From positions 1 to 7,515 of the forward strand of contig OMSZ01000232.1 in assembly GCA_900313855.1 (NCBI GenBank): DNA of 7,515 nucleotides, given 5' to 3'. Under the pieces are notes generated by a model. It searched no databases and was not told where the DNA came from. It was given only the letters and a program-made list of their open reading frames with translations. Positions 1 to 6,553 of this stretch are shown here, in pieces. The number at the start of each line of letters is the position of its first letter. Position 1 is the first letter of the stretch. The position numbers and the translations under genes are program-made. The DNA comes from an uncultured Eubacteriales bacterium. Its GTDB lineage: Bacteria; Bacillota; Clostridia; Lachnospirales; Lachnospiraceae.

Positions 1-5
1 CAAAT

Positions 6-23
6 TATCATCAATCAATGATA
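6..23 (-). terminator. weak AT-rich hairpin downstream of feoB
   Basis: A perfect 6-bp inverted repeat (TATCAT, 6-nt loop, ATGATA) lies about 43 bases past the feoB stop. On the minus strand only a short ATTTG follows before the window edge. The stem is entirely A/T-rich apart from one C-G pair, so it would be a poor terminator. No gene was recognised between it and feoB. Confidence 0.2.
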
Positions 24-65
24 TAGCATAGATTATACCGATTGTACATAGTAATTATCAATCCA

Positions 66-2057
66 TTAATCAAGCTTATATTCAAGTGCCATTTGCTTTT
101 TGTTAGAGTTGATAAGCATTGTTACTACAAACGCAAAGATGATGATGAATACAAGTCCTCCAACAAAGCCTGCGCCAAGAGCTCCTGTTGTTATAAGTGT
201 TCCTATCTGATAAACAAGGAAACCTACGATAAATCCTGTTGAAAGCTGTAACGCTATCGCGCCCCAGAGCCATTTCGCCGACTTCATTTCAGAGTTCATC
301 GCACCAAGTGCTGCAAAGCATGGTGGTGTATATAAGTTGAACATAAGGTATGCAAGAGCGGCAACCTTTGTTATACCCATAACAGCCGCAACAGCATTAC
401 CCTCTCCGATAAGCTCAAGCTCCTCAGGATCTACAAGATTCGTGATAGCATATACGGTGGCTATCGTACCAACAACATTCTCCTTTGCTATAAAGCCGGT
501 GATCGCCGCAGCCGCAAGCTGCCATGCTGCGACGCCGACTATAGGGATAAGGAGGTAAGAAAACGGTCCGGCTATACTTGCGAGGATTGAGGTATCTTCC
601 ATACCCTCCTCGACAGCCTCGAACTGCCAGTTAAATGCCTGCATTATCTGAACTACTGTATTACATACAAGAATGACTGTTCCTGCTTTAACGATGTATG
701 CTTTACCTCTCTCAAGCATTGACTTTAAGGCAAACACAAGACTTGGTGCCTTGTACTCAGGAAGCTCTATGATAAAGAATGACTTTCTAAACTTCATACC
801 TGTAATTGCCTTGATAAGCAAAGCTCCAAGAAGAATAAGCACAATACCTAACATATAACATACAAAGCTTACCCATTTTGAATTCGGGAAAAATGCTCCC
901 GCAAAAAGTGCTATAACAGGGAGCTTGGCACCACAAGGCATAAATGTTGCAAGCATCGCTGTTGAGCGTCTCTCTCTTTCATTACGTATTGTACGGCATG
1001 CCATGATCGCAGGAATACCGCAGCCTGTACCGATGATCATCGGGATAACAGATTTACCCGAAAGACCAACCCTCTTAAATATCGGATCAAGCACAACCGT
1101 TGCTCTTGACATATAACCGCAGTCCTCCAAAAGAGCAATGAGGAAATACATAACCATAACAAGAGGGAGGAAACCGACAACGGCACCGACACCGCCTATA
1201 ATACCATCAACCAGCAACGCATACAGGAGTGGATTGGCATCTGCCATCTTATCTCCTACCCAGCCCTGAAACGTCTCAATCCAGCCTGCAAGAATATCGG
1301 CAAGCCATGTTCCGACCGTTGTCTGCGAAACATAGAATACAACCCACATAACAGCTGCAAATATTGCTAATCCCAAAATCGGGTGTGTTACTATCTTATC
1401 AATCGCATCACCCTTATTCTTATCTTTTGTAAGCACCTTACGTTTTTCAACTCCGCTTACAATGGATTTAACAAACTCAAAACGTTTTCTGTCGGCAGCC
1501 TCAACAGCAGCCTTATCAGTAAGATCTATATCTCCCTGAACATACGGCGCCTTCTGTCCCTGCCCTTCAAGCTCAGCCGCAGCTGTAACTGCATCTCTTA
1601 TACCGTTTTCCTGTGTAGAGACGGTTTTTACAACCGGACATCCAAGCTGTTCAGACAGCTTCTTCTCATCAATAGTATTCCCTTTCTTGTCATTGATATC
1701 GCTTTTGTTAAGAGCAACAACAACAGGGATTCCAAGTTCAAGCAGCTGCGTTGTAAAGAATAAGCTTCGGCTTAAGTTAGTTGCATCCACGATATTGATG
1801 ATCGCATCCGGATGCTCATTCTTAACGTATCCACTTGTAATACTTTCCTCTGATGTAAATGGTGACATTGAATATGCACCGGGCAGATCGACTGCGATAA
1901 GCTCTTTGCCCGTACCATTGTAAATCTTCTTGATAGGACTCTCCTTCTTATCCACGGTAACTCCTGCCCAGTTACCGATTTTTTCATTTCGTCCTGTTAA
2001 TGCGTTGTACATCGTGGTCTTACCACTGTTAGGATTACCTGTTAACGCAATTCTCAT
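66..2057 (-). CDS. feoB: FeoB ferrous iron transporter
   Basis: Inner-membrane Fe(II) importer with an N-terminal GTPase domain, 663 residues, in the shorter part of the usual FeoB range. The G-protein motifs are intact: G1 GNPNSGKT at 7-14, G2 Thr34, G3 DLPG at 57-60 and G4 NKSD at 117-120. A helical linker follows to about 220, then a polytopic membrane domain to about 650. That domain carries FeoB signatures: EDCGYMSR at 311-318, GTGCGIPAIMACRTI at 343-357, PCGAKLP at 374-380 and TPPCFAALG at 578-586. The start is supported by AAGGAGGAG about 6 bases upstream. feoA lies 120 bp upstream in the same orientation, but a hairpin and a separate operator lie between them. No FeoC or Cys-rich FeoB-associated small protein is visible downstream. 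Fe(II) is the expected substrate from family knowledge. Confidence 0.97.
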   Translation of the reverse strand: MRIALTGNPNSGKTTMYNALTGRNEKIGNWAGVTVDKKESPIKKIYNGTGKELIAVDLPGAYSMSPFTSEESITSGYVKNEHPDAIINIVDATNLSRSLFFTTQLLELGIPVVVALNKSDINDKKGNTIDEKKLSEQLGCPVVKTVSTQENGIRDAVTAAAELEGQGQKAPYVQGDIDLTDKAAVEAADRKRFEFVKSIVSGVEKRKVLTKDKNKGDAIDKIVTHPILGLAIFAAVMWVVFYVSQTTVGTWLADILAGWIETFQGWVGDKMADANPLLYALLVDGIIGGVGAVVGFLPLVMVMYFLIALLEDCGYMSRATVVLDPIFKRVGLSGKSVIPMIIGTGCGIPAIMACRTIRNERERRSTAMLATFMPCGAKLPVIALFAGAFFPNSKWVSFVCYMLGIVLILLGALLIKAITGMKFRKSFFIIELPEYKAPSLVFALKSMLERGKAYIVKAGTVILVCNTVVQIMQAFNWQFEAVEEGMEDTSILASIAGPFSYLLIPIVGVAAWQLAAAAITGFIAKENVVGTIATVYAITNLVDPEELELIGEGNAVAAVMGITKVAALAYLMFNLYTPPCFAALGAMNSEMKSAKWLWGAIALQLSTGFIVGFLVYQIGTLITTGALGAGFVGGLVFIIIFAFVVTMLINSNKKQMALEYKLD

Positions 2058-2088
2058 AACGACTCCTCCTTATAAAATCAATTAAATA

Positions 2089-2106
2089 GGTTAGTTGATG
2101 CTAACC
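2089..2106. promoter_or_regulatory. DtxR-type operator before feoB
   Basis: Perfect 18-bp palindrome GGTTAG-TTGATG-CTAACC, about 31 bases upstream of the feoB start codon. Its TTAG-N6-CTAA core is the spacing that occurs twice, overlapping, in the canonical DtxR box. The same architecture recurs before feoA. Binding by the DtxR-family protein encoded in this window is inferred. The feoB promoter itself is not clear: an AT-rich tract (TTTATA/TATAAA on the minus strand, about 2111-2118) lies just upstream of the palindrome and may hold a weak -10. Confidence 0.65.
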
Positions 2107-2121
2107 ATTATTTATAAAATA

Positions 2122-2142
2122 TAGTGCCATTATTAGGCACTA
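2122..2142 (-). terminator. hairpin between feoA and feoB
   Basis: Perfect 7-bp inverted repeat TAGTGCC / GGCACTA with a 7-nt loop, 36 bases past the feoA stop. On the minus strand it is followed by the T-rich TATTTTAT, consistent with a modest intrinsic terminator or attenuator for feoA. On the plus strand six T follow it, a better terminator context, but no plus-strand gene leads into it. It could alternatively be a protein-binding palindrome. Confidence 0.45.
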
Positions 2143-2177
2143 ATTTTTTCATATTGTCTTCGGCTCCATGGATTTTT

Positions 2178-2390
2178 TCATATAATTATTGCCGCCGCAA
2201 GCTCCGGATCTATATTGTATCTTGCATCCTTGATAGACACCACAAGATTACGTCTCTTATCAACAACCGTTATCGTCTCGCCGCTATAGCAGCCCAATGA
2301 AAAAAGGAAGCCTTCCATGTCTTCATCACCGCCGGTATCCACAGACTTAATAATATATTCCTTTTCAAGTTCAGCCTCGTTAAGCGTCAT
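2178..2390 (-). CDS. feoA: FeoA, small ferrous iron transport protein
   Basis: 70-residue cytoplasmic SH3-like protein of the FeoA family, which works with FeoB in Fe(II) uptake. The order of conserved elements fits: a short N-terminal beta strand, GGDEDMEGFLFSLGCYSGET at about 20-39 (the Gly/Leu/Gly-rich turn of FeoA), a central basic KRRN turn, and the terminal PELAAAIII strand. An upstream ATG at 2414 would add eight residues. I chose the start at 2390 because AGGTGG sits 5 bases before it, while the longer start has only a badly placed GAG against the ATG. A strong promoter and an operator palindrome precede it, with a predicted leader of about 105 nt. The family assignment is confident; whether it is co-transcribed with feoB depends on the hairpin between them. 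Confidence 0.9.
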   Translation of the reverse strand: MTLNEAELEKEYIIKSVDTGGDEDMEGFLFSLGCYSGETITVVDKRRNLVVSIKDARYNIDPELAAAIII

Positions 2391-2478
2391 GTTATCCACC
2401 TCTAATCTATACATCTCTTACGCAAACCCTTGCAGTTTCATCATTCTTTAAATATCATAAATATAATATCTGCGCATT

Positions 2479-2496
2479 AGTTAGTCTTATCTAACT
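2479..2496. promoter_or_regulatory. DtxR-type operator at the feoA start site
   Basis: Perfect 18-bp palindrome AGTTAG-TCTTAT-CTAACT, same half-sites and spacing as the one before feoB. It begins 7 bases after the feoA -10 element, so it covers the expected +1. That is a typical place for a repressor that blocks RNA polymerase. The binding protein is inferred to be the neighbouring DtxR-family regulator. Confidence 0.7.
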
Positions 2497-2503
2497 CTTG
2501 TGT

Positions 2504-2532
2504 ATTGTATTACACTTATTCTTAAAAGTCAA
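2504..2532 (-). promoter_or_regulatory. feoA promoter (sigma-A type)
   Basis: On the minus strand, TTGACT (2532-2527), a 17-bp spacer, then TACAAT (2509-2504). Five of six bases match consensus in each hexamer. The predicted start, near 2497, falls at the edge of the operator palindrome. Confidence 0.75.
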
Positions 2533-2593
2533 CAACAATTTTTAATTTTATAAAAACATTATTTCTATAGCTGACCCTGATTTAATATATTAT

Positions 2594-2622
2594 TTGAATT
2601 TTACAGGATTTTGTGGTAAACT
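2594..2622 (+). promoter_or_regulatory. candidate promoter of the DtxR-family gene
   Basis: TTGAAT (2594-2599), a 17-bp spacer, then TAAACT (2617-2622) preceded by TGG, which makes an extended -10. The resulting leader is about 100 nt. The -10 match is moderate, and the AT-rich DNA closer to the gene could hide another promoter. Confidence 0.4.
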
Positions 2623-2728
2623 TACGCTAATTAATAAACTGATGCGAGCGAAACTCTTTTTTATTCGTTGTTTTTGTATATAGCTTAACATTTACCTATA
2701 TTCTATATTACTCAAAGGAGATAATAAC

Positions 2729-3103
2729 ATGGCATTACAGGAATCCGGAGAAATGTATCTTGAAACAATTTATGTGCTTTCACAGGAATCTAACGAGGTC
2801 CGCGCGATAGATATCGGTGACTATATGGGATATTCCAAACCATCTGTAAGTCGTGCCTTAGGATTACTCAAAGAAGAAGGACTTATTAAGAAGACTGAGG
2901 ATGGCTTTATCAGGCTTACAGAAGCCGGCAAGATACTTGCGAAACGAATATATGAACGTCACACGGTACTTACCCAGATGTTTATTAATATAGGCGTTGA
3001 TGAAGAGACCGCCGCCGAAGATGCATGCAGGGTTGAACATTATATAAGCGACAAAACCTTTGAGGCTATCAAAAAACATATGACACAATACATGGCGAAA
3101 TGA
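2729..3103 (+). CDS. DtxR/MntR-family metal-dependent repressor, iron-type metal site
   Basis: 124-residue cytoplasmic repressor. A winged helix-turn-helix occupies about residues 8-65, with recognition helix SKPSVSRALGLL at 36-47. A helical metal-binding and dimerisation domain follows (about 66-120). Aligned by eye to DtxR, the primary metal site is Met9 (DtxR M10), Cys100 (C102), Glu103 (E105) and His104 (H106), in EDACRVEHYISD. In MntR the first two positions are Asp8 and Glu99, so this protein carries the iron-type set. His78 matches DtxR H79, but the other ancillary-site residues (E83, H98) are Thr82 and Ala96. The C-terminal SH3-like domain of DtxR is absent, giving the length of a short MntR-like protein. 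AAAGGAG lies 8 bases before the ATG. Divergence from feoA and the feo palindromes suggest it represses Fe(II) uptake when iron is plentiful. I leave the symbol blank because ideR and mntR imply different metals. Confidence 0.88.
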   Translation: MALQESGEMYLETIYVLSQESNEVRAIDIGDYMGYSKPSVSRALGLLKEEGLIKKTEDGFIRLTEAGKILAKRIYERHTVLTQMFINIGVDEETAAEDACRVEHYISDKTFEAIKKHMTQYMAK

Positions 3104-3115
3104 TTACTCTATTAT

Positions 3116-3276
3116 TTATCTTTCAGCAGAATCTGAAAAATCATGGTAGTCTTTCCGGTTCTTTCTCTTTTCTATTTTAACCTTAAGTTCAGGTAATTCT
3201 TCAAAATTAACATATGTTTCGTTTCTCCGTCATTTTGATTTACCCTATGATAGTAATTTTTATTCAAGGGTATAAC
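3116..3276 (-). pseudogene. possible gene remnant, minus strand
   Basis: Two adjoining reading frames give protein-like translations that join across one frameshift near 3220. From 3276 to 3220 one frame reads VIPLNKNYYHRVNQNDGET. From 3219 to 3116 a second frame reads YVNFEELPELKVKIEKRK, then NRKDYHDFSDSAER and a TAA stop. The second piece is charged, with a Lys/Arg-rich stretch typical of a protein C-terminus. No start codon with a ribosome binding site precedes it and stops interrupt both frames upstream. I recognise no family. Chance translation of AT-rich DNA cannot be excluded. Confidence 0.3.
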
Positions 3277-3488
3277 TCATTTTTACTCACCAATTTAATA
3301 AATTTTCTTATTATCTTATAATTACTTTATTAACGTAACAGTTCACCACTACTTTACCGCTACTTCTTCATCACTTAACACTTACCTTCTTAGCATATAT
3401 GTACCGAAAAACTTTACATGTAATATATATGTTTTCTGCATATACTAACAATATACTGGTTGAAAAACACTTTTTTCTCCTTTTTGTC

Positions 3489-3517
3489 TTGCATACAGAA
3501 CAATAATCGTATATAAT
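3489..3517 (+). promoter_or_regulatory. promoter of the ATPase gene
   Basis: TTGCAT (3489-3494), a 17-bp spacer, then a perfect TATAAT (3512-3517). The expected start lies near 3524, giving a leader of about 28 nt that contains the TAGGAGG ribosome binding site. The ATPase gene is therefore likely transcribed on its own and constitutively unless an unseen regulator acts. Confidence 0.75.
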
Positions 3518-3551
3518 TGTTTTACCAACAAAGAATTTAGGAGGCATTATT

Positions 3552-4823
3552 ATGAACAGAGATAGCTTAAAGCAGATTATGGTTGATCAAAAGGATATTT
3601 ACTTGAACAACCCTTTGATTGCCAGACATTATCCTTTAGAAGAAAATGTTAACTATTGTTTTGTTGGCATTAGAAGAACCGGAAAATCTTATATGATGTA
3701 TCAGCAGATAAAAAACTTACTTGAAAAGAAAGTTCCTTTATCCCAGATTGTTTATGTGAATTTTGAAGATGAGCGTCTTTTGGAAATCACATCTGAGGAT
3801 TTGAATACAATACTGGAAATCGGACTGGAACTTGCAGGAACCGGTATTAAACCCTATCTCTTTTTTGATGAAATTCAAAACATTGACGGATGGGAGAAAT
3901 TCGTACGAAGAGTTGCAGATATGAAATACAAAATAAGTATCACCGGAAGCAACAGCAGAATGCTCAGTAGTGAGATTGCCTCCACATTAGGCGGACGTTT
4001 TATAATAATGAAGGTGTTTCCCTATTCTTTTGCCGAGTATCTGATTGCAAATGGGAAAGATAAAAATTATCTGGATATACTTAGTACAAGTGATAAAGCT
4101 GAGGTACTCTCACATTACAATGAATACATTACTTACGGTGCATTTCCTGAACTTGTGGAAATCCAAAACAAAAGAACTTTTTTAAGCAGCATTTATCAGA
4201 CAGTTTATCTGGGCGATATTATTACAAGAAATAAAGTTACAAACGACTTTGCCATAAAACTATTATTAAAGAAAATAGCAGAGTCCATTACCAAGCCGCT
4301 ATCCTTTACCAGACTGACTAACATCGCGAAGAGTGCAGGAACATCTCTGGGCAAACAGACAGTAATAAACTATGTCGGATATATGCAAGATTCCTATCTC
4401 ATTTTCCATCTGACAAATTATGCCGCAAAACTTGTAGAGAAAGAAACTTCCCCCAAATACTACTTCATTGATTCAGGTCTTGTAGGATTGTTGCTCCTAG
4501 ACTGCAAGTCTGCACAGTTGGAAAATCTAATTGCGATAGAACTCCTTAGACGCTACGGTCAGGAAAATGTATTCTATTTTGAAAACAATGTGGAAATTGA
4601 TTTCTATATTCCTGACGAAAAACTCGCCATCCAGGTATGCCTGCAGGTTCTTGATGACATAGATACACGCGAGCGGGAAACCAGAGCTTTTGTAAAGCTT
4701 CATAACTTTATTCCAGACTCAAAATGCCTTATCATCACCAATAGTGAAGAAGCCTCCTTAGAATGTGATGGAATGCCAATTTCTGTGATCCCTGCATGGA
4801 AATGGCTTTTGGAAATCCCATAA
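3552..4823 (+). CDS. AAA-family ATPase with C-terminal DUF4143-type domain
   Basis: 423-residue cytoplasmic protein of the common AAA_14/DUF4143 class, whose role is not established. The ATPase core shows Walker A GIRRTGKS at 39-46, Walker B LFFDEIQ at 103-109 (Asp106, Glu107) and a sensor-1 Asn in SITGSNS at 129-135. GGRF at 147-150 leads into the linker that precedes a winged-helix-like region (about 185-290). The C-terminal part (about 295-423) has the layout of a PD-(D/E)XK fold: Glu at 324-328, EIDFYIP at 348-354, then AIQVCLQV at 359-366. The usual catalytic Lys of the last motif is replaced (QVC), so nuclease activity is doubtful. TAGGAGG lies 7 bases before the ATG and a strong promoter precedes it. 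No partner gene adjoins it. Such genes are often scattered accessory cargo; defence, toxin or maintenance roles would be guesses. Confidence 0.9.
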   Translation: MNRDSLKQIMVDQKDIYLNNPLIARHYPLEENVNYCFVGIRRTGKSYMMYQQIKNLLEKKVPLSQIVYVNFEDERLLEITSEDLNTILEIGLELAGTGIKPYLFFDEIQNIDGWEKFVRRVADMKYKISITGSNSRMLSSEIASTLGGRFIIMKVFPYSFAEYLIANGKDKNYLDILSTSDKAEVLSHYNEYITYGAFPELVEIQNKRTFLSSIYQTVYLGDIITRNKVTNDFAIKLLLKKIAESITKPLSFTRLTNIAKSAGTSLGKQTVINYVGYMQDSYLIFHLTNYAAKLVEKETSPKYYFIDSGLVGLLLLDCKSAQLENLIAIELLRRYGQENVFYFENNVEIDFYIPDEKLAIQVCLQVLDDIDTRERETRAFVKLHNFIPDSKCLIITNSEEASLECDGMPISVIPAWKWLLEIP

Positions 4824-4845
4824 ACAATAATAACCGTTCTAAAAT

Positions 4846-5053
4846 TCTATTCTTCTTATATCGCAGGCAAAGCAAAGTTACCAGATTTCCCAATACAAAT
4901 GCAAGAATTCCTATTACTGCATATCCCGTGAGTATCCCATCCGTCCTATAATTGTTTCATTCTCTTTTGCTGCCCCGAAACCGTCTTGGTCAACATCATT
5001 TCCGGTAGAAATGCCAAAACGCGATCGAATACTTCATTCTGAGTGTCAGAACA
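4846..5053 (-). pseudogene. possible remnant of a membrane-anchored protein, minus strand
   Basis: The 231 bp between the ATPase stop and the GGDEF stop contain three protein-like stretches in three minus-strand frames. Near 5053-5010 one frame gives CSDTQNEVFDRVLAF. From 5018 to 4944 another gives FGISTGNDVDQDGFGAAK followed by ENETIIG. From 4926 to 4846 the third gives a hydrophobic run of 21 residues starting GYAVIGILAF and ending VTLLCL, followed by RYKKNR, like a C-terminal membrane anchor with a basic cytoplasmic tail. In order they look like one gene C-terminus broken by two frameshifts. No start or ribosome binding site is visible and I recognise no family. Chance similarity is possible. 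Confidence 0.35.
5037..5051 (-). other. short hairpin just past the GGDEF gene stop
   Basis: Perfect 6-bp inverted repeat TTCTGA / TCAGAA with a 3-nt loop, 3 bases after the stop codon of the diguanylate cyclase gene. No T tract follows on either strand, so it is not a standard intrinsic terminator. It may aid mRNA 3'-end stability or be incidental. Confidence 0.3.
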
Positions 5054-5054
5054 A

Positions 5055-6470
5055 TTACCGCCTACTATCCTGTTTAGGGTGCTCCTTATAATATTCCTGC
5101 TTATCCTGATACATCGCTTCATCCGCCTGCTGCAGTACTGAATCAATATCAAATTCACCCGTACAATATGCATAACCGATTGCAAAGCTCACATTCGAAG
5201 TATTATCTGCCATTTTCTTAAGCTGTGATATATGTTGTCTTATATCATCCTCAGTAATATCCTGACATATAATTACAAACTCATCTCCTCCGGCACGATA
5301 TATCTCATAATCCTCAAAGGTTATTTTAAGAAGTGCCGCAGCCCTGAACAAGAGTTTATCACCGGCGTCATGTCCCTTCATATCATTTACCGTTTTTAAT
5401 CCGTTAAGATCGGCATAAATGATTCCAATTGACGAGGGAAGCTTATCTTCACCCGAAGCAATTCTGTTAACACGCTCATCCATGGAATTTCTGTTATAAA
5501 CCTGTGTCAGTCCGTCTATTGTACTCTTTAACTCAAGACGGGAAACAAGCTGATGATTCGCTATTACTGCAGCAATAAGAAAAGTCGTAAGTTCCAGTGT
5601 TTCCTTGATCAGCATCATCTTTGAGGTATCAAAATTGGCTGCCCATATATAGCCCACTATCAACTGATTATAACGCACTGCATAAAGAATTATATTATTG
5701 ATGCCATTACCTAAAAGAGACCTGTACCATTCAGGATCACGTTCTTTTATTACACCAAGATCATCTAACAACAGACAATCACTAAGTGCAAGGTCCTTCT
5801 CCCATTCCATAGCCATTTCGAACGGAGAACGATTCATCCCTTCTGCCAGAGCATTAAGAATATCACTATTGACACCATTCTCATTAATGAATTCGCATGT
5901 CTTATCATTCTTATCAACAATATAGATGGAACATATGTCCGCACCGCAGAATTCCTTAATTTCATGTGCCGCTGCAGCCATTGCCTGATAAAAGTCAGGT
6001 TTTTCATGAAGCTTCACGCTTAAATCCATTATTTCTTTAGCTACCTCGGAAGACTTTTGTGATATGGAATCTGTTTCCACTACATCCGAGTATGTTATGA
6101 TATAGAGGCAATATACCGTTCTTATCTTTTCCTCACTGTCACCAGTATCTCCAGAAGTATTACCCATATCCGAAATCGGAATATAAAAACCCTTAAGCCA
6201 TACTCCACGCGCATTAACATATGAATAAAGCGGCTGTTTCGTACTCGCACATTTATAGACAAAGCTTTCAAAATTAAGATCCATCCAGAAATTACGATAT
6301 GGTATTCCGGGATAAAATTCCGGTGCCTCCGGATTCATGTGAAGCATTCCGACATTCTGCTGATTAACAGCCATCAGACGAATCTCGCTAAAGCTTCCGT
6401 CAGGCATAATATCAAATGAATACAGACTAGCCAGACCATCTATTCCTTCTATCCATGATTGAAAATCCAT
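5055..6470 (-). CDS. soluble GAF-GGDEF diguanylate cyclase
   Basis: 471-residue protein predicted to make cyclic di-GMP from two GTP. The N-terminal 140 residues form an unassigned region that may be a degenerate PAS-like sensor. A GAF-like domain spans about 155-310 (CGADICSIYIVD at 175-186, NNIILYAVRYNQLIVGYIWA at 258-277). The GGDEF domain starts with STIDGLTQVYNR (316-327), continues through YADLNGLKTVND (352-363) with metal-binding Asp354, reaches an intact GGDEF at 394-398, and ends in ADEAMYQDK (449-457). No RxxD product-inhibition site precedes GGDEF (FEDY occupies it). No membrane segment or signal peptide is seen, so it should act in the cytoplasm on a soluble or redox/ligand cue. 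An ATG at 6536 would add 22 residues, but GGAGG lies 9 bases before the ATG at 6470. The GIY-YIG/HAD gene ends 83 bp upstream in the same direction. Confidence 0.9.
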   Translation of the reverse strand: MDFQSWIEGIDGLASLYSFDIMPDGSFSEIRLMAVNQQNVGMLHMNPEAPEFYPGIPYRNFWMDLNFESFVYKCASTKQPLYSYVNARGVWLKGFYIPISDMGNTSGDTGDSEEKIRTVYCLYIITYSDVVETDSISQKSSEVAKEIMDLSVKLHEKPDFYQAMAAAAHEIKEFCGADICSIYIVDKNDKTCEFINENGVNSDILNALAEGMNRSPFEMAMEWEKDLALSDCLLLDDLGVIKERDPEWYRSLLGNGINNIILYAVRYNQLIVGYIWAANFDTSKMMLIKETLELTTFLIAAVIANHQLVSRLELKSTIDGLTQVYNRNSMDERVNRIASGEDKLPSSIGIIYADLNGLKTVNDMKGHDAGDKLLFRAAALLKITFEDYEIYRAGGDEFVIICQDITEDDIRQHISQLKKMADNTSNVSFAIGYAYCTGEFDIDSVLQQADEAMYQDKQEYYKEHPKQDSRR

Positions 6471-6553
6471 ATTAACTCGCCTCCAAAACATTAATATAAT
6501 ATATAACCATAAATCACGGCTTATGTTATGCCGCAAAAATATATTCTATTTTT
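6471..6553 (-). other. intergenic spacer between the HAD-fusion and GGDEF genes
   Basis: 83 bp, AT-rich, holding the GGAGG ribosome binding site of the GGDEF gene. A weak GC hairpin (CGGC-N9-GCCG, about 6515-6535) has no T tract on the minus strand, and no paired -35/-10 set is convincing. The two genes may share a transcript. Confidence 0.4.

Larger units (their letters stand above)
2391..2728. other. divergent control region between feoA and the DtxR-family gene
   Basis: 338 bases with no gene. It holds the feoA ribosome binding site, the feoA operator and promoter, and a candidate promoter for the regulator gene. The regulator would have a leader of about 100 nt. I found no intact TTAG-N6-CTAA site next to the regulator's own promoter. 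The nearest partial match (2617-2630) keeps only the CTAA half, so autoregulation is not supported by sequence. Confidence 0.7.
3104..3551. other. 448-bp AT-rich gap between the regulator and ATPase genes
   Basis: No intact gene. The left part (3116-3276) reads like broken minus-strand coding DNA. The middle (about 3280-3480) is very AT-rich, with the palindrome TACATGTA near 3416 and several ATATAT tracts, and I recognise nothing in it. The right end carries the ATPase promoter and ribosome binding site. A small TTTCAG/CTGAAA hairpin (about 3121-3138) follows the regulator gene but has no T tract on the plus strand, so it is not a convincing terminator. Confidence 0.6.

Noticed and set aside
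1383..1763. 126-codon plus-strand open frame antisense to feoB
   Set aside because: It is an antisense reading of the GTPase domain, with no ribosome binding site and no recognisable domain.
2108..2152. A 14-codon minus-strand open frame (MKKLVPNNGTIFYK) between feoA and feoB
   Set aside because: It overlaps the hairpin, lacks a proper ribosome binding site and matches no known small Feo protein.
2391..2414. Longer FeoA start adding MYRLEVDN
   Set aside because: The ribosome binding site for the longer form is poorly placed. AGGTGG sits within this stretch, correctly spaced for the later ATG.
2617..2630. Possible operator at the regulator's own promoter
   Set aside because: Only the CTAA half matches; the other half reads TAAA instead of TTAG, and the site is not palindromic.
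3394..3442. AT-rich inverted and direct repeats (CATATATG, TACATGTA) considered as an operator or insertion end
   Set aside because: The repeats are short and imperfect in very AT-rich DNA, and no transposase or target duplication accompanies them.
4946..5185. 79-codon minus-strand open frame overlapping the GGDEF gene end
   Set aside because: Most of it is an out-of-frame reading of the GGDEF domain. Only its last part, beyond 5055, was considered, as a piece of the possible remnant.
6471..6536. Longer start for the GGDEF protein, adding 22 residues
   Set aside because: The extra residues contain the GGAGG that serves the internal ATG, and the AT-rich segment looks like leader sequence, not protein.
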